Positions 1 to 8,933 of a stretch of DNA of 36,814 bases are shown in pieces. Made by a program: the position numbers and the translations under genes. Numbering within the stretch: the stretch's first letter is position 1; each line of letters begins with the position of its first letter. This DNA is from a virus. The notes below the pieces were generated by a model. It was given only the letters and a program-made list of their open reading frames with translations. It was not told where the DNA came from and searched no databases. The stretch lies in IMG/VR virus record IMGVR_UViG_3300043449_001920, positions 1 to 36,814 of that record; one strand, 5' to 3'.

Positions 1-127
1 GAATAGCTAATTATTCAGTGTTTGAGCGAGTAAACATACTCATAAAACCTCCGGCTGGAATCAATGGAAAGTACACACCTGCTAATCCAGTAACAGTTCC
101 TGGGAATACAGAAATATTGGGTGCTGG
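1..127. repeat. Terminal direct repeat, left copy (circular closure)
   Basis: Bases 1-127 are identical to 36688-36814. A 127-base exact overlap at contig ends is what a k=127 de Bruijn assembler leaves when a contig closes into a circle. The simplest reading is an assembly overlap on a circular or circularly permuted genome of about 36,687 bp, not a biological terminal repeat. An open reading frame runs through the junction without a break, which supports closure. Confidence 0.95.
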
Positions 128-1139
128 GTTGTTGGCTATTACAATTGAAGCATCTGATCCGACAGAAGATCTGTTTGTAGTTAGCGGTGGGAATTGCCAA
201 TTTAGAAACTTGCTCCTATCCAACGTTACAACTAGCGGCAAAGCATTAATCAATTATGCTGGCGCTGGAACGAACGTATCGGAATTCATTTATGGATCTA
301 ATGCATCCATAGGTATTCACGTATCTGGAGTAGGCGGTAACGTAACGCTTCAAAACATTCAGATGATTTCAAGTGTCGACACTGGCGTGAAAGTAACCGC
401 TGGCTCATGCCAAGCCAACTGGGTTCAATGTGCTAGTAATTCCGTGGCTGGATTTCATACAGATGGTGCCGCTGTATTTTTAAACTCATGCCGTGTAGTT
501 GGATCAAGTGGGATAGGATTTTTTGCAGAGAATAGTGGCGTGTTAACAGTCGATAGTTGCATTGCACTTGGGTGTGGCGTTGGCCTACAAACTGAAACAT
601 CTGCAATTATATTGGGAGCTGCTTTTTACGAAGGATCGTCAACCACATATTCATACAGCCAAGGAGACAGCACTGGTCTGATCTTGCTTGGATTCCCAAT
701 GATGAACTCTCAGAAGATGAACATCTTAACTCCATCGCTAGTGTTCATCTCACAATTACAAGACAACTCTTTGGGCGGAAACAGATGGAAGCGCTTGCCG
801 TACTCTAGTGCAACCACAATGTCAGAACTAAACACGCGCATTCACGCGATCACAACTTCTGGCGCGTATACGCTTCCAACATCAACTGGAGCTGGATTAA
901 ACGAATACTACCCAATTATTTATGTAGTTAGAGATGAAACCGGAACGGATTCAAGCACAGTATCTCCGGGTGGGGCTGACACGATCAACGGATCAACTAG
1001 CCCGGTTAGAATACCTGCAAACGGAGCTGTTTGGTTTTATACAACTACGTCGGGCTCATGGTTTACAATGCAAAACAACGCGGTCAGGTTTGATAAGAGA
1101 GACGTACATAGATACGCGTTAGCTGTAGGTGGGGGTTAA
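1..1139 (+). CDS. Tail spike / beta-helix receptor-binding protein, 3' part (5' part at 36561-36814)
   Basis: This is the downstream part of a 421-aa protein whose TTG start is at 36561; joining the circle keeps the frame. The ATG-less stretch before position 18 is therefore coding, not leader. The middle of the protein has repeated short beta strands with stacked small and aromatic residues (NVTLQNIQM, GVLTVDSC, GIGFFAENS), as in right-handed parallel beta-helix (pectin-lyase-fold) phage tail spikes. The C-terminal part contains an ADTINGST segment followed by a W-containing strand, shared with the preceding spike gene (35349-36545), so the two are probably paralogues. Likely role: virion adhesion to, and possibly degradation of, a surface polysaccharide. 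No catalytic residues can be assigned by eye. Confidence 0.8.
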   Translation, partial: IANYSVFERVNILIKPPAGINGKYTPANPVTVPGNTEILGAGLLAITIEASDPTEDLFVVSGGNCQFRNLLLSNVTTSGKALINYAGAGTNVSEFIYGSNASIGIHVSGVGGNVTLQNIQMISSVDTGVKVTAGSCQANWVQCASNSVAGFHTDGAAVFLNSCRVVGSSGIGFFAENSGVLTVDSCIALGCGVGLQTETSAIILGAAFYEGSSTTYSYSQGDSTGLILLGFPMMNSQKMNILTPSLVFISQLQDNSLGGNRWKRLPYSSATTMSELNTRIHAITTSGAYTLPTSTGAGLNEYYPIIYVVRDETGTDSSTVSPGGADTINGSTSPVRIPANGAVWFYTTTSGSWFTMQNNAVRFDKRDVHRYALAVGGG

Positions 1140-1141
1140 CT

Positions 1142-1480
1142 ATGGCGTACACTCCTAAGCAGCTAGCACAAAATAGACCAGGCGGAACTACAGCAGTAAC
1201 CGTCTATACAAAGCCAGCAAACACTGAAGTTGAAATCACACAGATTTCAATCGTTAACACTACTAACGCAGATGCTACATGTAGATTGTTTAACGATGAC
1301 AACGGATCTACTTTTGATCAAACGACCGCTATTCAATTTTATGACACCACAATTCCAGCGAATTCAGGAGTGGAGTGGCGTTGTCATATTTGTATGTCGA
1401 CTGCTAGCGGCACGATTGGGTTTAGAACAAACACAGCAGACGCCCTCACCATTACATTATGGGGGGTCGAAGTATCATGA
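1142..1480 (+). CDS. Small beta-rich virion protein (112 aa), probably tail fibre accessory
   Basis: The ATG lies 2 bases after the spike stop, with a purine-rich GGTGGGGG site just upstream. The protein is almost entirely predicted beta strand: alternating T/I/V residues, a TEVEITQISIVNTT strand and a C-terminal ALTITLWGVEV strand. It is rich in Thr and Asn, as is usual for small phage adhesion or decoration proteins. Its place between a tail spike and a large fibre suggests a fibre tip or capsid/tail decoration subunit. No enzymatic motif is visible and the exact role is unknown. Confidence 0.7.
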   Translation: MAYTPKQLAQNRPGGTTAVTVYTKPANTEVEITQISIVNTTNADATCRLFNDDNGSTFDQTTAIQFYDTTIPANSGVEWRCHICMSTASGTIGFRTNTADALTITLWGVEVS

Positions 1481-1504
1481 TTTTAGATACAATAAGGGGA
1501 ATCA

Positions 1505-3643
1505 ATGTCTACACACATTTATGAATCATCGACTACGATCAAACAGTTTAGGGCAAACCTAAACCTAAACGACACGGCCTCAGTTCTTCAGGGAGACGAT
1601 GACCCAAGGTCGGTCGCAAAATCTGCTCCTCGCGGTTCGATCTACATGCGCACTGGTTCAAGCGGCGGTTCTGTATTTGTTAAACTAGACAACGGATCAT
1701 CAACGAACTGGGAAGAGGTCGGAACCGGATCTAGTTCCGGTCTTAACTTTATTGGGAATCCTGATGCGGAAGTTGATACTACTGGCTGGGCTACTTATGC
1801 TGATGCTGCTGCTACCACACCTGTTGATGGTACTGGCGGATCTCCTACAACTACATTCACAAGAACAACATCAAGCCCGTTAAATGGAACTGGCTCATTT
1901 TTAATCACAAAAGACGCGGCCAATAGACAAGGTGAAGGTGCGAGCTACGCATTCACAGTGCCAAGCGGATACACAAAAACAAAATGCAAAGTGTCTTGGG
2001 TGCATGAAGGTTCAGCAGCGTTTGTGTTTGGAGAATCTTCGGACGTTCGCGTGTACGTGTATGACGTTACGAACGCTGCGCTTATTATTCCTCAAGGTAG
2101 CGTTGGACAATCTTTGTGGAATAACAAATTTGGTGAAGTGATATTTGATGCAACGTCATCAACTAGCTATAGATTAATTTTTCACGTCGCTACTACAAAT
2201 GCCAGTGCGTGGACCCTAAAGATGGACGATGTAAAAGTCGCACCAGTCGAATTAGTATCCACTCAAACGGTGAGCGATTGGGTTACGTTCACACCGACCG
2301 GATCATGGTCATCTAACTCAACATATACGGGAGCATATAGGCGCGTAGGAGATTCGTTGGAAGTAGTTAGCACGGTTGTAACTTCTGGTGCTCCCACATC
2401 TGCGACGCTGACATTTAATCTTCCAACCGGATTCACGGCAGACACAACAAAGATTCCATCGAACGCAACTACTGGCGGAACTAATCTAGGTTCCGTAACA
2501 TTGTACGATGCATCGGCTACAACGGTAGGTTTTTTAGATGCTGGAACGGTTGTATATAGTTCAACCTCGGCAGTTCAACCTATTTATAATAATAACGCTG
2601 GAACCGCAGGCGCAATCACACAAGCCAATCCAATCACGTTCGCAGCAAACGATGCGGTAGCGATTAGATACACAATACCTGTTTCACAATTTAAAACAGG
2701 CAATCAGGTTATCAACCAAAGAACATTTAGACTTGCCGAAGTAGTGTCGATGTCTCGAGTCACTGGATCAGATCCAACGGCATTAGGACAATACAGAACA
2801 TTTTTACGTGGTGCTGGTGGCGGAGCGTATTCAGAAACAAGCGCTACCCCAACGACAACGCCAACGTCGGCGGACGGATTTAAATTATACGCAGGCAATG
2901 GTTACGGATCGGCAGACACAAACAACGAGCCAACTAGGTACGATATATTTGTCGGCAAAAATAAATATATTCAATGGCAGTTCTATAATAGTGCCGGAAG
3001 AACCGGAGGAGTAAGTCCGTCTGTTACGTTGTACGGCACACAGATTTATGGAACGTGGTTGACATACGATCCGACAACTGGTGTGGCTACTGCAACGGTA
3101 TCTTATGCAAGTGCCGCAACGGGAGCAAACGAACCTGGGCTTGATTATACTGGTAACGCAGTAGCAGATGTCTGGTTTGATATTTTGGTATCAGAGACTC
3201 CACTGCCTTCCGTTGGACTAGCTAGAGAATACTTAGCTGCAACGTCATCGACAAAAACACCTGGTGCATCTGGCAGATACCTTCAAATGACAGGGAACTC
3301 AGTAGATCTAACTCCTGGCACATGGGTGTTAAACGGAGTTTGTAGATTTAGAGCATCGGGCGGTACGGCTTTGTATGATTATTTGTTGGCCATTTGGACG
3401 CTAGCAAACGGAGCTGACTCAGCAGTTGAACCTACTAATATCACCCCACAAGCCGGATCTGACCGAATGGGAATAGGTGGAGTTGCAGCGACACTTGATT
3501 TTGCAGAGGGCGACATATCAGCGCCAACAATTAGATATACGGTCGCCACAACAACAACGGTATATCTTGTGCCTTATTGCGAAATGACGACAGCCGCAAA
3601 CTCTAGAGTGACAACGTATATTTATGCAGAGAGGATTAATTAA
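1505..3643 (+). CDS. Large tail fibre/adhesin with carbohydrate-binding-like module (712 aa)
   Basis: The ATG is preceded by AAGGGGA at good spacing. Residues about 1-75 form a short N-terminal domain ending in a strand that reports on covariates (GSSTNWEEV), typical of fibre shafts. Residues about 80-225 (GNPDAEVDTTGW onward, ending KMDDVKV) look like a jelly-roll carbohydrate-binding module. Further beta domains follow, and the C-terminal about 140 residues (YLAATSSTKTPGASGRYLQM onward) resemble a trimeric C1q/TNF-like or fibre head domain. Thr, Ser and Gly are very abundant. The probable role is host recognition. The domain assignments are by pattern only; fibre identity is supported by composition and position. 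Confidence 0.75.
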   Translation: MSTHIYESSTTIKQFRANLNLNDTASVLQGDDDPRSVAKSAPRGSIYMRTGSSGGSVFVKLDNGSSTNWEEVGTGSSSGLNFIGNPDAEVDTTGWATYADAAATTPVDGTGGSPTTTFTRTTSSPLNGTGSFLITKDAANRQGEGASYAFTVPSGYTKTKCKVSWVHEGSAAFVFGESSDVRVYVYDVTNAALIIPQGSVGQSLWNNKFGEVIFDATSSTSYRLIFHVATTNASAWTLKMDDVKVAPVELVSTQTVSDWVTFTPTGSWSSNSTYTGAYRRVGDSLEVVSTVVTSGAPTSATLTFNLPTGFTADTTKIPSNATTGGTNLGSVTLYDASATTVGFLDAGTVVYSSTSAVQPIYNNNAGTAGAITQANPITFAANDAVAIRYTIPVSQFKTGNQVINQRTFRLAEVVSMSRVTGSDPTALGQYRTFLRGAGGGAYSETSATPTTTPTSADGFKLYAGNGYGSADTNNEPTRYDIFVGKNKYIQWQFYNSAGRTGGVSPSVTLYGTQIYGTWLTYDPTTGVATATVSYASAATGANEPGLDYTGNAVADVWFDILVSETPLPSVGLAREYLAATSSTKTPGASGRYLQMTGNSVDLTPGTWVLNGVCRFRASGGTALYDYLLAIWTLANGADSAVEPTNITPQAGSDRMGIGGVAATLDFAEGDISAPTIRYTVATTTTVYLVPYCEMTTAANSRVTTYIYAERIN

Positions 3644-4075
3644 ATGGGTAAGTGGGTTGTAAAAACATTAGATGATGAACTTCACGTTATTGAAACATTA
3701 GGATTTGTTCCTTCGGCTGATCAAGTAAAATACAAAGAGGTGTATCCAGCGCCCGCAGAAGCATCTAACAACGACGGAAAGTTTATTGAAGTCGTAAACG
3801 CCAAAGACAAAGACGGGAACGATATTCCTGACAAGTTTGAGGCGAAACTAAAAGAATCCGAGAAAGAAGCCGAAAAGCAGGAACGCGAAGGAAAAGAATT
3901 AGAGGAAAAACAAAAACAGCAGCAAGAAAAACAGCAAAGCGACGCTAGATTAGAAAAACTGAAGTCAGTAAAACTAGACGGTGTTGATTCTCTAATTAAA
4001 GACGTATTGTTAGATCTAATTAAAGAAGTAGCGTTTTTAAAGGGCGATAGGTCGAACGGCGGGGGTAAAAAGTAA
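3644..4075 (+). CDS. Charged coiled-coil protein (143 aa), possible fibre assembly factor
   Basis: It starts directly after the fibre stop codon (TAAATG), so it is probably translationally coupled. The N-terminal 60 residues look globular. Residues about 65-105 are a highly charged Lys/Glu/Gln-rich helix (KESEKEAEKQEREGKELEEK) that should form a coiled coil. The C-terminal helix (DSLIKDVLLDLIKEVAFL) is amphipathic. Small coiled-coil proteins immediately after fibre genes are often fibre chaperones or connectors, but no family is recognised here. Confidence 0.7.
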   Translation: MGKWVVKTLDDELHVIETLGFVPSADQVKYKEVYPAPAEASNNDGKFIEVVNAKDKDGNDIPDKFEAKLKESEKEAEKQEREGKELEEKQKQQQEKQQSDARLEKLKSVKLDGVDSLIKDVLLDLIKEVAFLKGDRSNGGGKK

Positions 4076-4596
4076 TGCCATACACTACACTAACCCTAGG
4101 GTTAACGCTGACAGTTCCAACGGGCGGAACCACTAATTGGGCATCTACGATGCTCAATACAACGTGGACAAAAATCAGCTCGCACGATCACTCAGGATCT
4201 GGAAACGGCGCTCCATTATCAAGCGCTGGTATTTCAAACTATTCTGTTACAACCGTAAAACTATCTAAAAACTATGGAGTAACTCAAGCATCCACACTGA
4301 CTCCAGCAGGAACAACTCAAACGATCGACTTTGATAACGGAAACACGCAAACGCTAGATTTAGGTTCAGCTACAGGAACCGTTACACTAACGTTGTCTAA
4401 TGGATCTGCTGGAGCGTTCTATAGAATATGGGTGATTCAAGGCGCTACGGCCAGGGCATTGTCGTGGCCAGTATCAGTGATCTGGCCTCAAGGAGTTGCG
4501 CCGTCTCTCACCAGCACTAACGATGCGAAGGATTTAATAACGCTTTACTACGACGGGACTAACTATCTCGGCGAGTGGGAATTGGATTGGAGATAA
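4075..4596 (+). CDS. Short tail fibre protein with HDHSG motif (173 aa)
   Basis: The start overlaps the previous stop as TAATG. Around residue 37 is an SSHDHSGSGNGAPL segment, a hallmark of many phage fibre proteins; paired histidines of this type are known to bind metal in some fibre needles. The C-terminal half has alternating beta strands and a typical fibre tip ending (WPQGVAPSLT, then LITLYYDGTNYLGEW). Function is probably host contact or fibre-tip structure. No catalytic residues are visible. Confidence 0.75.
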   Translation: MPYTTLTLGLTLTVPTGGTTNWASTMLNTTWTKISSHDHSGSGNGAPLSSAGISNYSVTTVKLSKNYGVTQASTLTPAGTTQTIDFDNGNTQTLDLGSATGTVTLTLSNGSAGAFYRIWVIQGATARALSWPVSVIWPQGVAPSLTSTNDAKDLITLYYDGTNYLGEWELDWR

Positions 4597-4599
4597 AAA

Positions 4600-4824
4600 A
4601 TGGTAGCACCTTTAGTAGTTCCATTGGTTATGGCAGCGGCGACACTCTTGGGCGGGATGATGAGCAATGCCGCGAGAGCTAAGCAGGAAAAAAACAGACT
4701 TCTGCTAGAAGGAAAACAAAACGCTTTAAATACGCAGGCGCAAGCGTCTCAAAATTTGGCGGCTGGATCACAACAAAGTTACAAGGACCTGATTGATGCC
4801 TATCGGTCAGCCCTAATAAGATAA
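4600..4824 (+). CDS. Small hydrophobic-N-terminal helical protein (74 aa)
   Basis: The ATG follows GGAGATAAAAA. Residues 2-22 (VAPLVVPLVMAAATLLGGMMS) form a hydrophobic segment long enough to span a membrane. A polar helix rich in Gln, Ala and Asn follows. Many podoviruses have such short proteins in the tail cluster, where they may be minor virion proteins that act with the ejection proteins, or holin-like. It is not adjacent to the endolysin. Function unknown. Confidence 0.6.
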   Translation: MVAPLVVPLVMAAATLLGGMMSNAARAKQEKNRLLLEGKQNALNTQAQASQNLAAGSQQSYKDLIDAYRSALIR

Positions 4825-4837
4825 GGAGAAACGAAAA

Positions 4838-5104
4838 ATGGTTGAATGTAGCGATGAATTAAAATCAAAGGCAATGAAGCAACTGAACGCACTTAAGTCT
4901 ACGCTTTCTAGCGAAGGTGTAGACCTTAAAGAGTTTATTGAGGAGTACGCAGAAGGTGAAGGCGAAAGCGACGAAGGCATGGAGATGGCTAAGAGTGAGC
5001 CAGAAATGGAAGACTCGGAAGATGAAGGCGAAGCTCCAAAAAGCAATCCAAAAAAAGCTGCGCTAATCATTGCAATGCTTAAGAAGAAACAGGGATCTGC
5101 ATAA
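4838..5104 (+). CDS. Acidic small protein (88 aa)
   Basis: It has a strong ribosome-binding site (ATAAGGAG) and an ATG start. The N-terminal half is a helix with regular hydrophobics (LKSKAMKQLNALKSTLSSEGVDLKEF, residues about 7-32, quoted in parts: AMKQLNALKSTL and DLKEFIEEY). The middle is very acidic (Glu/Asp/Ser-rich) and the C-terminus is a basic amphipathic helix ending in KKKQGSA. The family is not recognised. Position between tail fibre and tail-tube genes suggests a virion-assembly role. Confidence 0.65.
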   Translation: MVECSDELKSKAMKQLNALKSTLSSEGVDLKEFIEEYAEGEGESDEGMEMAKSEPEMEDSEDEGEAPKSNPKKAALIIAMLKKKQGSA

Positions 5105-5106
5105 TT

Positions 5107-6045
5107 ATGCGTAGAATAGATCTTTTAATCACACAATCCAGGCGGTCGAGCAATAACGAGTCATTTAATGCTACGTCTGGCATTGGTGACGAAGAATTTA
5201 TTCAATACGTAAACGACGCTCAAGACAGGCTTCAGTCTCTTATTGGAGTTAGGTTCCCAGATCTGTTTCAGACAGAAAAAACTATTAGTTCAGTAATAAA
5301 TCAGGAATCATACACAGTACCAGACGATGCATTCTTGGGTTCTAGAATTGACCTTGTTGAGTTCTCTCGCACATCTCAAAGCGAGGATTATTACTTTCTA
5401 AAAAAGTCTCTATTAAAAGAGAGGATCCCAGGACTAACAGGATCACCAGAATTCTACATTAGAAGGTCTAGCGCTTTTTTGGTGTATCCAGCACCAGATA
5501 CTAGCGGCGGAAGCTTTAGGGTTACGTATCAAAAAACTCTCCCACGTTTAGACAAAAGACGTGCAACTGTGAGCGCAGTTACGTTAACAAGCACAGGTAT
5601 TTCATCGCTAACTCTAGACACGACAGTCGAAATTGACGACGAAGAATTATTAAACGAAGAAATGGTGTCTATTGTAGACAAATACGGCGTGGTTAAGATG
5701 AGACGCATTCCAATTACTGCGATTAACACCACAACGGGATCAGTTACGATTGAAGCTGGTTTTGAATTCGAATCTGGTGAGACGATCGCAGTAGGCGACT
5801 ACATGTTACGAGGACCAGAATCAACAACGCATTCTCAACTACCCAATACATGCGAGAGATATTTAATCGAATACATGACCTGGCGAGTGAGCAATAGAGA
5901 CTCGTCAAACGATGCAATTGAGCAATCACAAATTCTATCAAACTTAGAAAACGATATTGTTGCAAGTATTCAGGAACCAGACGGAGACGTGTTGGGAATT
6001 CCTATTATTACTTCGGAGTTTTTGGATTCATCGGAGACGCAATAA
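5107..6045 (+). CDS. Head-to-tail adaptor / tail tubular protein A-like (312 aa)
   Basis: It starts 2 bases after the acidic gene. The N-terminus has a helical DEEFIQYVNDAQDRLQS segment followed by FPDLFQTEKTI and a SYTVPDDAFLGSRIDLVEF region, a pattern common in gatekeeper/adaptor proteins that sit between the portal and the tail nozzle in podoviruses (T7 gp11-like role). A central beta region and a C-terminal helical segment (CERYLIEYMTWRVSNRD) follow. The next gene is the nozzle-like protein, matching the T7 order gp11-gp12. The assignment rests on motif style and synteny. Confidence 0.7.
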   Translation: MRRIDLLITQSRRSSNNESFNATSGIGDEEFIQYVNDAQDRLQSLIGVRFPDLFQTEKTISSVINQESYTVPDDAFLGSRIDLVEFSRTSQSEDYYFLKKSLLKERIPGLTGSPEFYIRRSSAFLVYPAPDTSGGSFRVTYQKTLPRLDKRRATVSAVTLTSTGISSLTLDTTVEIDDEELLNEEMVSIVDKYGVVKMRRIPITAINTTTGSVTIEAGFEFESGETIAVGDYMLRGPESTTHSQLPNTCERYLIEYMTWRVSNRDSSNDAIEQSQILSNLENDIVASIQEPDGDVLGIPIITSEFLDSSETQ

Positions 6046-6048
6046 CAG

Positions 6049-8574
6049 ATGGCTGATACGTTATTAGTCAAACGATACATAAATCACTTCGGATTAGACT
6101 TAAAGTCATCGGACCTTACACGCCCCAGCGAATACTCGTCTGGGATGTTAAATGCTCAATATAAAAAATCAGGATCTATCGAAAAACGACCGGGATTTCA
6201 CGCTAACGGAGCATCTCAAGGTGGACATGGTCTTTTTACATACGCGAAGGTAAACCCAACGACTGGAGTAGAAGAACCAGAACTGCTAACAGCGTCGAAT
6301 TCAATTTATAGAGCCGACACGGCTACTCTTACAGTGACGTATGTTGGATCAGATCCAACTGCTTTTATTTCAATTTATTATGACTCTACAGACGAAGAAT
6401 ATAAATGCGAGATACAAGAAGGCACTTCGGTTGTACTTGATCAAGGACTTGGGGTGGGATTTGATGAGGGCGTTATATATACCATTGATGACCTTCGCGC
6501 TGATATCGATGCGTTGGCTAATTTCACAGCTTCAGTAAGTGGATCAACGTCTACGCCAGCAGCATTCATTCCGCCTGTGCGAGCGTGGGATTTGAGTTCT
6601 TCTGGTGAGGCCATTGCTCTAGAGGCCAGATATTGGACTCAAGTAAACACCACAACAACAAATCCGTTAGCAGGATCAGAAACAAATAAAAACAGTGATG
6701 ATTTTGAGAACGTGTCATCTGTTCAAATTAAGAATGTGATGTATTTTTCAAATGGCTATGACGACGTATTAAAATACGACGGACAAACTTTATATAAAGC
6801 AGGGCTTCCAACGCCAGCATCACTAACAACGGCATTGGGAGCTGCAGGTACTATCAACGGTAACAACTATCAACACAGAGCACAATACGTTCAAGTAGAT
6901 GCCGTCGGAAACGTCATTGAAGGCAATATAAAAACAATGACCGGATCTCTAGTTAACGCAACGTCTGACAAAATAGACGTAACAGTCGCAAACGTACAGG
7001 CTAGCACTGGATACAACACGAATTGCGCAATTGTTAACGGATTACAATCCGGAGTCACCACGATCACAGTTGATAACGGATCGGGTGGATCACATACGAT
7101 GCAAACGGGAGATACCGCTTACTTTTATGATGGAGTGTCCGCATCCTATGTTGAAAGAGAGGTAACGGCAACTAGTGGAACTACTATCACGATTTCGGGC
7201 GCCGCTGTAGATGTGGCTGACAATGCGGTTATTTCAAATAATTTAAGAATAGCTATTTATAGAAACGAATCATCTGCGACAACCCCAACAACATGGCAAT
7301 TGGTAGCAGAAATTCCAAATAATTCTTTTTCTTCAACACAGGTATATTCCGATGACACTGCGGATGCTTCTTTGGGTGCTGATCTTGTGGAACCTCTCAC
7401 GGATCGATCCCCTCCTCCTAAAGGTAAGTATGTATCTAGTTTCAGAGATCAAATGGTGATCGCTGGAAGCTTATCATCTAGGAATACTGTGTATTGGAGT
7501 GATGTTGAATCTCCAGAATACTTCCCGGCTGACGGAAACTCCCAAGACGCTGCAACAATAGCAGGAGATGTGATCACTGGAATCGCACCAAACAACGAAG
7601 TGTTTGCAATCTTTAAAAAGAAGTCGATTCATATTCTGTCTGGAGATATTGCCGAAAACAATATTAGGTTTGATCAGCTAACATCTGACATCGGTTGCGT
7701 AGCACATGCAACGATTAGAGAGGTGAGAGGTCGTCTTTATTTCTTATCAGATTTAGGACCTCGCATGATGACTGGCGGGCAATTACCGGAACCAGTAGGC
7801 CCAGTGGCTGACAATCCAAACGCATCTAGAATCGATCCGGTTTTTGATTCGACCGCAGCGTTGACAGACAACTTAGAATTAAGGCTAAAGCGCGCTGTAG
7901 CTGTGAATAACAGGTTAACTGAAAAATATATTTTATTTATTCCAACCGAAGACACTGCAGCGGGTGATGTGTACGCTACAGAAAACAGCAATATATTTGT
8001 GTACGACTATTCTAGAGACGCATGGCTTGAATGGGACAACATGAATATGGCTGGCGGTGTTGTCGAGTTTGAAAACGATCTGTTTTGGAATGAAAGAAGA
8101 TATTCAACATTCACTGGAACCGTAAACCATATCCTATGGCGACGGATGAATTTAAACGACGCATATGACTATGAAGACAACACCACATACATTGATTGGA
8201 ACTACAAGGGTCAATGGGAGTTTGCTGGAGAGGCGTCTATATTAAAGCGTTATCCTAGAATTCGAGTGTTCACTCTAGAAGAAAACCCAAATAATCAATT
8301 CAACCTTACTGTTCAAACAGAGATTAATTTCGTAGCTGGTGAGACGAAAGCCGAGTTCGATCTATCTTTTGAAGGAATTGGTTACGGTATTTCTGAATAT
8401 GGCAATGCATCTTATGGGGATTCAGTAGAGCCAGCAATTCAACATAGATTGAATAATGGTCGCATGAGGTCATTGCGTCCCGTATTTGTTAACCAGAATC
8501 ATCAAGAGAATGTGATTTTAACCGGGTGGGAGATTGAAATGCTCGCTCCATTTAGGCCGGGGTTTAAATCATGA
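6049..8574 (+). CDS. Tail nozzle / tail tubular protein B or DNA stabilisation protein-like (841 aa)
   Basis: The N-terminus (FGLDLKSSDLTRP, then SSGMLNAQYKKSGSIEKRPGF) is the conserved opening of a large phage nozzle/stabilisation family in which every virion protein begins with 'ground state, all-parameters' repeats. Residues about 450-570 (SFRDQMVIAGSL, then YWSDVESPEYFP, then IAPNNEVFAIFKKKSIHILSG) look like beta-propeller blades. By analogy with P22 gp10 and T7 gp12 it would cap the adaptor ring and form the end of the tail tube. Length and position fit. It overlaps the next gene by ATGA. Confidence 0.75.
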   Translation: MADTLLVKRYINHFGLDLKSSDLTRPSEYSSGMLNAQYKKSGSIEKRPGFHANGASQGGHGLFTYAKVNPTTGVEEPELLTASNSIYRADTATLTVTYVGSDPTAFISIYYDSTDEEYKCEIQEGTSVVLDQGLGVGFDEGVIYTIDDLRADIDALANFTASVSGSTSTPAAFIPPVRAWDLSSSGEAIALEARYWTQVNTTTTNPLAGSETNKNSDDFENVSSVQIKNVMYFSNGYDDVLKYDGQTLYKAGLPTPASLTTALGAAGTINGNNYQHRAQYVQVDAVGNVIEGNIKTMTGSLVNATSDKIDVTVANVQASTGYNTNCAIVNGLQSGVTTITVDNGSGGSHTMQTGDTAYFYDGVSASYVEREVTATSGTTITISGAAVDVADNAVISNNLRIAIYRNESSATTPTTWQLVAEIPNNSFSSTQVYSDDTADASLGADLVEPLTDRSPPPKGKYVSSFRDQMVIAGSLSSRNTVYWSDVESPEYFPADGNSQDAATIAGDVITGIAPNNEVFAIFKKKSIHILSGDIAENNIRFDQLTSDIGCVAHATIREVRGRLYFLSDLGPRMMTGGQLPEPVGPVADNPNASRIDPVFDSTAALTDNLELRLKRAVAVNNRLTEKYILFIPTEDTAAGDVYATENSNIFVYDYSRDAWLEWDNMNMAGGVVEFENDLFWNERRYSTFTGTVNHILWRRMNLNDAYDYEDNTTYIDWNYKGQWEFAGEASILKRYPRIRVFTLEENPNNQFNLTVQTEINFVAGETKAEFDLSFEGIGYGISEYGNASYGDSVEPAIQHRLNNGRMRSLRPVFVNQNHQENVILTGWEIEMLAPFRPGFKS

Positions 8575-8933
8575 AATTTATGGCGTTTAAAGAGTTTCGG
8601 GGTTTTTTGGATAGCACTGCCAAGGACGTTATAGAATACTTATCAAAAGACCTTAGAAAAATTCTTCGCGAGCTACAGATAGGGTTAACAAGGTTGAAGT
8701 TTACTGACAACTTTGACTCATTCAAAGTGGAAGTAACGATACCTGCTGGCGAAGAGTTAGCAATACGGAATGAATTAAGATCTGGAGAAATTCCGACAGA
8801 GAAGATCATACTTCGCGGAAAGTCTGGAGCTGAAAGCGTAACCGATGGAGATACGGAGTGGACAAGGAACTATGTCTATCTGAAGAACCAGGGAGCGTCG
8901 GATGCGACGGTGACCGTGGTTTTCTTGAGATAG
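8571..8933 (+). CDS. Small structural protein between nozzle and gp13-like gene (120 aa)
   Basis: The ATG at 8571 overlaps the nozzle stop (ATGA); an in-frame ATG at 8580 is an alternative. The N-terminal third is helical (FLDSTAKDVIEYLSKDLRKIL). The rest is beta-rich (FKVEVTIPAGEEL, then EWTRNYVYLKNQGASDATVTVVFL), like small fibre-anchor or tail accessory proteins. Its last 76 bases overlap the GTG-started reading frame that follows. No specific function is recognised. Confidence 0.7.
   Translation: MKFMAFKEFRGFLDSTAKDVIEYLSKDLRKILRELQIGLTRLKFTDNFDSFKVEVTIPAGEELAIRNELRSGEIPTEKIILRGKSGAESVTDGDTEWTRNYVYLKNQGASDATVTVVFLR

Noticed and set aside
1-127. Biological terminal repeat of 127 bp
   Set aside because: The length equals a common assembler k-mer and a gene runs through the junction, so an assembly overlap on a circle is more likely.
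1230-1562. 110-codon plus-strand frame overlapping the 112-aa beta protein
   Set aside because: It crosses the gene boundary between two assigned genes, and its composition is unlike the neighbours; the beta-rich frame fits better.
8917-8923. Programmed -1 frameshift at GGTTTTC
   Set aside because: The P-site codon GTT would have to re-pair with GGT, which is poor, and a GTG start with GGAG offers a simpler route. Kept only as an alternative in the findings.
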